A stretch of DNA of 39,073 bases. Origin: a virus. Positions 22,200-30,800 of this stretch are shown piece after piece. The notes under the pieces are model-generated. The model saw only the letters and a list, made by a program, of their open reading frames with translations, was not told where the DNA came from and made no database searches. Location of the stretch: positions 1-39,073 of the IMG/VR virus record IMGVR_UViG_3300042914_004718; one strand, 5' to 3'. Position 1 is the first letter of the stretch, and each line of letters starts with the position of its first letter. The translations under genes and the position numbers were made by a program.

Positions 22200-23183
22200 A
22201 TGCCACAAGGAATCCTTATCGGAGTAGCTGTTGCCGCCACGGTGGCTTCCGCGGGCATCGCCCTCTACAGCGCCAACGAGCAAGCGGCATCCCAGCGTTC
22301 GATCGCCGAATACAACCGCATGGCCGCGGAGCAGAACGCCATGTGGCAAAAACTCGCCTCCGAACGCGCCGCGCAGGCCGAGCAATACAACGCCCAGATC
22401 GCCATGTTCAACGCCGAGGCCGCAGCCCGCCAGGGCGAATTTACGGCACAGATTTCCCGCTACCAGAACGAACAGCTTCGCCAGCAGGCATCGTTCACCG
22501 ATATGCAGGCGCAACTCCAGCGCAACACCGCCGCCATGCTGCGCCAGCAGGCCGATGGCGAAAACCTCCAGGCCCGCGAGCAGGCCGAGCGCATCCGTTC
22601 CGAAAAAGCCCGCATCCTCGGACTCCAACGCTCCCAATACGCCAAAGGCGGCGTCACTACCGAAGGCTCGCCGCTTGCTATTTTGGCTGATACCGCCACG
22701 CTCTACGATATGCAGGTCGCCGACACATTGCTCTTGGGAAGCCTCACGGGCGAGCGCCGCCGCTACGAGGCGGGAGTGGCCGATACCAATGCCGGGATCA
22801 CCGCGCTGGAGGCCAACCTCAAGCGCGACCAGGCGCGGATCAACGACCAAGCGATCGGATTCAACCTTTCCGAAGACCTCTTCCAAGCCAACATGAACCT
22901 CGGCAGCGCCCGGGTGGCGTTTGATGACGCGAAATTCGCGGAGGAAATGGCCGGCGCCGGATACCGGATCAATATGCGCCAAGCCGCCATTGAGCAAATG
23001 GCCGGCAACGCCACCGCCCGCGCCACCCAACTCGGCGGCTATGCCGACTTCGCCTCGGGAATCGCCAGCGCCGCCAGCATGGCAGGGAGCGCCTACCGCA
23101 GCGGTGGCGGCAGCGGGAAAAACCTTCGCGGGGAATTTCAATACTACACAGGCACCGTGCCTAAAGCCACAGCCATTTCCTAA
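22200..23183 (+). CDS. internal virion protein (gp14-like)
   Basis: The protein has 327 residues: a hydrophobic N-terminal segment (GILIGVAVAATVASAGIALY, 4-23), then a very long Ala/Gln-rich coiled coil, a G(S)PLAILADTATLYDMQVAD segment, and a Gly/Ser-rich C-terminus. This matches the T7 gp14-type ejection proteins that form the outer-membrane part of the trans-envelope channel. It precedes two further internal proteins, as in T7-like gene order. Confidence 0.75.
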   Translation: MPQGILIGVAVAATVASAGIALYSANEQAASQRSIAEYNRMAAEQNAMWQKLASERAAQAEQYNAQIAMFNAEAAARQGEFTAQISRYQNEQLRQQASFTDMQAQLQRNTAAMLRQQADGENLQAREQAERIRSEKARILGLQRSQYAKGGVTTEGSPLAILADTATLYDMQVADTLLLGSLTGERRRYEAGVADTNAGITALEANLKRDQARINDQAIGFNLSEDLFQANMNLGSARVAFDDAKFAEEMAGAGYRINMRQAAIEQMAGNATARATQLGGYADFASGIASAASMAGSAYRSGGGSGKNLRGEFQYYTGTVPKATAIS

Positions 23184-23186
23184 CCC

Positions 23187-24878
23187 ATGCCCGCCATACG
23201 CCTCGCAGACATACCCAATGCCGGACCCCGCTCGGTCGCCGCCAGCACCGCCATGACCGGCGTGCCCAGTTCCCCGGGACTCGTCATCGAACCCCGTGTC
23301 GCCCAGCTCGGCGGCGCGGCCATGCTGGACTCCCAATCCATCCGCCGCGGCGCCGAAAGCATGGTCACCCAGACCTTGGAACTCGACGCCTTCTCGCAGG
23401 AGGCCGGAGCCGCCGGCAAATTCGCAAAAGCCATTCAAAGCATCGCCGGGGTTGCCGCCGATTGGGGGCAGAAATTCGCCGATGCCAAGGATACCGCCGA
23501 CCTCGCCCGGGCCGAAACACTCATGCAGACCGCCCGGGAGAAACAAAAAACCGAGCAACTTTCCCTGCCCCCGGAAAAATGGGGCGAGAACTGGACCCGC
23601 AACGCGGAGCTGACCAAAAAAGCCCTGTCCGAAATCCGGTTTTCCCGCAATGCCACCGACCGCCTTGCTCCCGCCTACGAACGCTGGACCGCTCTTTCCG
23701 CGTTGCAAATCGACAACGAAAGCCAAAAACAAAAAATCGCCGGGTTCCGCCAAGATGTGGAGGCGAATTTTCTGATGAAGGCGGCTGCGGAGGATTTCGA
23801 CGGCGCGATCGCGATCGTGGACGAGTCGGTCGCCAAACAAATCCATTCCGCCGAGGAGGGTGGCTTGCTCAAGGCCCGGCTCACAGACAACATGACCCGC
23901 AAAGCCAAGGCCGAGCGCAACGCGGAAGCGGCATCCTTTGCCATGCAAAGCCCGCTGGAGGCCGACGAGGATTCCTCCAAGGCGCTCAAAAGCGGCAAAA
24001 GCGAAATGTTCCCGTGGATGGACGGCGCGGACCTCGTGCGCTACCGCGAATCGGCCCGCCGCGAAGCCGCCAACTACCGCCGCGACTACAACGATGCCAC
24101 GGTGGACTTGGTTCTCTCGGGGCAATTGTCCAGCGAACGGGACATCCGCAACCACACAAAGGGCATCCTGCCGGAAAGCGACACCCAATCGATCCTCAAC
24201 ATCTTTTCCAAAACACCGGCCCAAATTGAAATGGGCATGGCGGCACGCCCTGCGGCCTACGCGCTCGCGTCCAGCTACGACCCCGCCAACGACGATCAAA
24301 ACATGACCGAGTATTTCCGCATCCGCGACACGATTCTCATGCTTCCCGCGGGCGAAACCGAGGAGCCTCTCGCGATCCTTCGCAAAGCCAAGGATGGCGC
24401 ACGCGATTCCACGCCCATGAATGTCGCCACCGACCAGCTAAAGGAAATGTTCAAGGCCGGGGAATTCGGCGAGTGGACTGAAAACGACGAGGGCAAGCCA
24501 GCCGATGACGCCGAGTGGGACAAATACCTGGCCGCGGGAAAAAAATTCGCCGGCTACAAATCCGCTTTGGAAACATGGGCGAAAAACAATCCCCGGGACG
24601 CCGCCGACCAGAACAAGGTCTACGAGCATTTCACCACCCTGCTTTCCTACGACCGGGAACTCCAGCGGCTCCAGCGCGAACGCACCCGCTGGCGCTGGCC
24701 GTGGGAAGGCGCACCGCCCGCCGCCGAACCCCTGCCGCCAATCACCCCGTCCGATGTCCGGCGCAAGCTGGAGGAAACCAAATCCAAATCTTCCAAGCCG
24801 TCCAAGGGATCGCTGGAAGAACAAATCCGCCAAATCGATTTTGAAACACCCTTGCCGGAAATGTCCGGCGCTTCCTAA
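23187..24878 (+). CDS. internal virion protein (gp15-like)
   Basis: This 563-residue protein is almost wholly helical and charged, with an N-terminal segment PAIRLADIPNAGPRSVAAST that resembles the start of other podovirus internal core proteins. No enzyme motif is seen. By position (between a gp14-like protein and a giant gp16-like protein) it is the middle ejection protein. Its stop shares a base with the next ATG (TAATG). Confidence 0.7.
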   Translation: MPAIRLADIPNAGPRSVAASTAMTGVPSSPGLVIEPRVAQLGGAAMLDSQSIRRGAESMVTQTLELDAFSQEAGAAGKFAKAIQSIAGVAADWGQKFADAKDTADLARAETLMQTAREKQKTEQLSLPPEKWGENWTRNAELTKKALSEIRFSRNATDRLAPAYERWTALSALQIDNESQKQKIAGFRQDVEANFLMKAAAEDFDGAIAIVDESVAKQIHSAEEGGLLKARLTDNMTRKAKAERNAEAASFAMQSPLEADEDSSKALKSGKSEMFPWMDGADLVRYRESARREAANYRRDYNDATVDLVLSGQLSSERDIRNHTKGILPESDTQSILNIFSKTPAQIEMGMAARPAAYALASSYDPANDDQNMTEYFRIRDTILMLPAGETEEPLAILRKAKDGARDSTPMNVATDQLKEMFKAGEFGEWTENDEGKPADDAEWDKYLAAGKKFAGYKSALETWAKNNPRDAADQNKVYEHFTTLLSYDRELQRLQRERTRWRWPWEGAPPAAEPLPPITPSDVRRKLEETKSKSSKPSKGSLEEQIRQIDFETPLPEMSGAS

Positions 24879-27800
24879 TGGCCACCATCTCCGACGAAAC
24901 AGCCTCGCTGTATTACGCCGAACTCGACACCGCGACCGGACCCGACCTTGAGGCCCGCCGCAAGGCGCTCCAAGAATGGGCCACCGCCAAGGAGGTCGAG
25001 CAGGAGTCGTCCCAATGGGACCACCTCACCCGCGTCTACGGAGATTTCGACAACTACATCAAAAGCGAAGGCTACGCCGATCTCGACGAGGAGTCCCGCT
25101 ACCGGGTCGCCAACCGTCAATTCATCGCGTGGCAGCTCCGCGAAACCCCCGAGGAGCAGGCGACCATCTATCCCACCCGCCGCGAAATCTACAACCAGCA
25201 AACTTTCGGCAAAAAAAACCTGTCCGAGGCGGAAACCTTCAACCTCATCCGCGACAGCGTGGCCGCCCGCAAGGCCACCGAGGACGCCCTGCGCGAAATT
25301 CCCGGCACCCTCGCCAAAGGAATGTTCCAATCCGTCGCCGCCGGAAAGCCCATTGAGGATTCGGACGGGTGGTTCCTGCTCCAAAACTGGAAGGAACGCC
25401 ACGCCGACAAGCTCGCCTCGCTCCCCGATGGCTGGGAGTCCGCCATGCTCGACCGCGCCACGAAACTCCTCGTGCGCTCGGACAACATGATGCGCGACCT
25501 CGCCCCGGAATCCAAACGCGCCTTCGACACCCTCCTCGCCTTCAGCCGCCCGGAGGACGCCGCCGGCCTCCCGCCCGCCGACCGCGCCGATGTCGAGAAC
25601 CTCGCCAAGGAATTCGCCAAGCTCGACCCGGAGCAACGCCAGGACATCTACTCGACCCTCTATTACGCCGCCGAGGCCGATGGCGCTGGCATGGGCAAGG
25701 GATTTTTTGAAAAGGTAGGCGAGGGACTCGCCCGCGGCGGCGTCAATATCTACGACGATGCCATGATGGCGACCGAGGACAGGCAAATCCGCGAAAACCT
25801 GCGCCGCCTGCGCTCGGGCGATCCGGTCTACCCGGGGCCGAACGACACCGTGCGCCTGGACCGCGAGATCGTTGCCCCCTCGGGCGAGCTGGTTGCCATG
25901 CCGCAAGCCGTCCCGTTGCAGGAGGATTTCGGCACCCCGCTCACCGAGGAGCAAAAAACCGAGCGCCTCGCCCAAAACGAGCAACGCCTCGCCGAACTCA
26001 AGGCGCTGCGCGAAATTCGCGACATCTCCCAAGGCACCATCGACCCCATCAAAACCGAGATGGACGGCGTCATGGGGTCCATCGTGCAAGGTGCCTACGA
26101 CTTTTCGCAATCCGCCGCCTACACGGGCATGGCTATGATCCCTGTTGTCGGCCTGCCCGCGGTGATGGGCGCCCTTGCCAGCAGCAACTACCTGCGGATG
26201 CTCGACGCCTACCCGGACATGGACCCCGATGCCGCCATGACGATCAGCTACGCCATTGCCGGCCCACAGGCATTCATCGAGCGGTTCCAAGCCAACGCCC
26301 TCATCGGAAAATCCCCGGCACTCAACGCGCTCATGCGGAGAATGACCGATGTTCGCATCCCCATCGCCGGTCGCCTTGCCATTGGCTACGGGGCCAATGT
26401 CGCCTACCAGACCGGGCAGGAGTTTGTGCAGGAGGCCATGCCAGTTGTTGCCGACCAGATTGCCGCAGCGATTAGGCAGGATATGTCGGAGTTCGACTCC
26501 GAAAAAGCATGGGGCGCCTACAAAGACCAGATGCCCGAAATTTTCTACTCCATGCTCTGGGCGGGACTCATCGGCACCGGAGCCAGCACATTCCGCGAAC
26601 TCAAGCGCAACGGCGCCTACGAACGCTCGCTCGGCGAACTGGAAATGGTCGGCATCACCGGCGAAGCCGCGCAGGACATTGCTGCCGAGCAAGACCCCGA
26701 TGCCGCCACCGCCAAGTTCCGCGAGGCATGGGACAAGCGCACGCCGGAGGACATCCAAGCCGGCATCCGCAAACGCGCCGCCCAACTGGAAGCCGCCCGC
26801 TCCACCCAGCAAAACCCCGAACTCCCGACCCGCCGGATCGAGGAGAACCCGGACGGCACACTCACCCACATCATCGAGCGCCCGGACGGCACCGCCCTCT
26901 ACCGCACCAACGATTCCGACGCCGCCGACATGGCGTTCGTCAACATCACCCGCATGGTCGAGCGCGGTCAGATCACCGGCACCACCACAGGCATCGTCGA
27001 ATCCCTGCAATTCATCGACCAGGTCAACCAAGCGGTCGCCCGCGGCGAGGACATCCAGCAGCTCGTCATCGAGGGCGCTCCGCGCACCCTCCTCGACGAA
27101 TACGAGGCGAACCCCACCGAGCAAAACCTCAACAACCTTTTTGAAACCGTCCGCGCCTTCGGCATGGACATCAACGAACCCGCCGAACTCGCCCAGTTCC
27201 CGGTCCTCGCCAGCAACCGCGGGGCGCTCGCCGAGGGCATCTACAAATCCGTGATCCGCATCCAAGAAGGCGCGACCGGCGTCGAGGTCATGCGCGATTT
27301 CTCGCAGGACAACCTCAAACGCGCCATCGCCGAGAACCGGATCACGATGGATTGGGTCCGCGAACAGCTCAACCAGGTCATCCCTCTCATTGAGAGCGAG
27401 CGCACCGAGCGCAGGCTCCGCACCGAAACCGATACCGATGTCATCGAATCGTTCTCCGATGTCGCCGTGGCCTACCTCAACGGCAAAATCCGCGACGAGC
27501 AAATCCCCGCCGGCCTCCGCGGATTCCTGCGCCGGATCGCCATCGTGGTCCGCGACATCTTCCGCCGCGCCTACCGCCTCAAGCGGGCCATCGCCGAAGG
27601 CAAGGTCAGCGGCGATTTCGAGGCATTCCTCGCCGAGTCCGTGGGCATCAACCAGCAGACCATGGTGGACACCACCCGCGAGCGGGTCGTTTCAAGCATC
27701 GCAGGCAATAATTTCTCCATTGACTCCCGCGCCACTCCAGACAACGACAATATTGTCGTGCAGGCCAGCAACGCCACAATCATCGGTCCTGCAAATTTCA

Positions 27801-30800
27801 GCATCGGAGCATTCCACGGCACCCCGCACAAGGTGGACCGCTTCAGCACCGAGAAGATCGGCACCGGCGAAGGAGCGCAGGCTTATGGCTGGGGGCTGTA
27901 TTTTGCACAAGCAAAAGCGGTTGGAGAAGGATACCGAGATCAACTCGGCGGCATTCGGTTGATGACCGCAGACGGGCAGATGGCAGACAACATTGTGTCT
28001 ACACTGGGGGCGAAAAAAATACTCAAAGAAGCTCGCGTTTTCTGGAAGCAAACAAAATCGCTTGATGGTTTTGTAAAACAATTGGAGTCATCAAAATCCC
28101 AATCAAAGGTTTGGGCAGCGCAAGGCGATAATGTCGAATCCAACTCGCAATATGTAAAAGATGTAGACGAGGTTTTGTCAGTAATTAAAGACACAACCCC
28201 AACCCCAACAGGCAACCTCTACACCGTCGAACTCGATGTGGACGATGCCGACCTGCTTGATTGGGACAAGCCGCTTTCCGAGCAGAGCGAGAAGGTTCAA
28301 AGAGCCATTAAAAACGCAACTGCTGATATTTGGAAAACCGATAAAGCTAAATATGAAGGTAGTGTTGTATACAATGGGCTTGTTGAGGATTTGCGAAACC
28401 TTGACCGAAACAATGCAGAAAAAATGGCCAGCGAGCGCCTTCTTACCGCAGGCATCCCCGGCATCCGCTACGCCGACCAAGGCAGCCGGCAATTCAACGC
28501 CACGGACGAGCGACTCTTGGAGCTTGCCACGAAGAATAACGGCAACAAGGAAGCCGCTGTCGATGAGTTCATGCGAAGTGTCTATGACACTCCAAAGGCC
28601 AAGGAGAAAATGCGAAGCGACCTTCTTCGCAACTTTCCAGAGCGCACCTACAACTATGTGGTCTTCGATGAAAACCTCATTCGCATCACCGAGGAGAACG
28701 GCAACCGCATCCCCGCATCGGAAGCTCTCGCCGCGCCAGCCACCGGCGCAACCAACTACAGCATCGGCACAAAGCAATCAGCCGGCGGCATCCGCTTTGA
28801 CGAAATCGCCAAGGAAGACCCGAAGCATGACGGGAGCCGGGTCGGCACCGCGTGGCAGGGCAAGGTCAAGCCGACCACACAAGACACCAATGATGGCATC
28901 GCCACGGTCAAGCCCGACGAGCTGGAGAAGCAGATGGCCATGCTCACGCAATTTGTCGATGGCGTGCCGCTGCCGAAATACATCACCAAATTCAAGGATG
29001 CCCAAAAACGGATGCGGGCCTTCCTTGATTTCCAAAAGGGAAACCTGTTGGCGCTCTACGATGCCTTCAATGCGCTGTCCGCTGATTTTGTGATCCGCTC
29101 CACGCATTGGTATGACGGCGCCCGGTTGCTGGCGGAGGGGGTCCGCGACAACTACCGCCTCACGATTGAGCAATCATCCGCCATCATCGCGGTCTTCAGC
29201 CCGATGAAGGATTGGTTCCAAAATGTGGCGATGGGCCAGCGGTTCGCCGATGTCATGGCGAACCACAAAAACAAGAAAATCACCAAGGCAAAGATGGGCG
29301 GGGCCATGCGGGAAATGCTGGATGCCGCCGAGGATGACAAGGCCATCCGCAAGGCATTCAAGCAAATCGAGGGCCGCTCCATTTCGCAACTGCTGAAAGA
29401 CAAGTCCAAGGAAGGAAGAAAGCTCGCCGCGGTCGCCACCCGGCTGATGTCCACCCATGTGCATGGATTGACTCACGATGTGCTGTCGCCGGAGGGCGAA
29501 TCGTTGGGAATCCGCAAGAACATCGACGGCACAAACAAAAAACTGGTGTGGCAGTCCTACACCTTCATTGAAAAAGCCATTTCCATCTACGAGGACGGGA
29601 GCGCCAAGAACATCTCCAAGGTGCTGGGCACCGAACACAAGATTCGGAACTTCTACAACAACATCGTCGCCCCCACCTCGCCATTCGGGGACGCCACCGT
29701 GGACACGCACGCTGTCAACGCCGCCGTGTTGTATCCGATGGGCAACAAGGGCTATCTGGTGGGACTCAATTTCGGCCAGGCCGGGGTGGCCGGCGGCGGG
29801 AATTCCGGCCTCTACTGGCTATTCCACGAAGCCCTGCGCGAAGCGGCTGCGGAGCGCGGCGTCATGCCCCGGCAAATGCAATCCATCACATGGGAAGCCA
29901 TCCGGGGGCTGTTCACCGATGTGCGGAAGCGCGACAAAAACTTCGTTGCTGCAATCACAAAAATATGGGAAAATTCTAAAAATGCTGACTCTGCAAGAAC
30001 TCAAATCATTGGATTGGGAATCACTCCCCCCGAGTGGGCCAGAGTGGCTGGAGGCAATCCGGGAAGCCAAGGAGGCGTGGGAGAAGATGCTCGGCAAACT
30101 CCTGTCTCCGCTGGAAGTGTTCAACTTGGAGTTCGACAAGGACGCGAAGGCGGAGATCGAAGAGCAGGAGTAGCCGACTACTCCATCTCCAGCCAGCGCG
30201 AGATCGACCGCGTCAACCGGGCACTTTCGGGCGTGACCCGCGGCCCCGGCGAGCGGCTCGCCACCTACGAGCGTGCGCGGGCGAGATTTCTCGGCCTCAT
30301 GGATCGCAATCGCGAGGCGTTGGAATCCCTCAACAAAAACACCGCCAAATTCCGCCGCACCCAAATCCTGCAAGGACTCGGCGAACTCGACGCCATCCTC
30401 TCGGTCTTCCCGCCAGACATCCGTGGACGAGTGGGTGGCTACACCCGCCTCGCCAACATCGCGCCGATGGATGTCTTCAAGGACGGCGAAAAGGTGAGCG
30501 AAGTGAGTGGAATGGAGGGGGCGATCATTTCCGCATGGATGCGCCAAGGAATGAGCATCGGGCAGGCTGGAAAACAGACCGAGCTTCCCCCCGGCTACAC
30601 GGCCAAGGAAAACCTCGCCACGGCCCGCGCCGACAAGGCCATCGCTGATTTTTTCAAAAAGCGCATCGAGATGATCGACCGCGAAGTCGAGAAAACCATG
30701 CGCCGCGAATACGACGAGGCGTTTAAAAAACTACTTGAGCGCACCAAGCCCAAGCGGGCCAAGCCCGGGGAAAAGCCAAAAGGTATCGGCGCGGACATCC

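Noticed and set aside
22677-22694. Near copy of the element (TTTTGGCTGATACC) in the gp14-like gene
   Set aside because: One core mismatch, and the bases encode the ILADTA segment expected in this protein family, so it is explained by coding.
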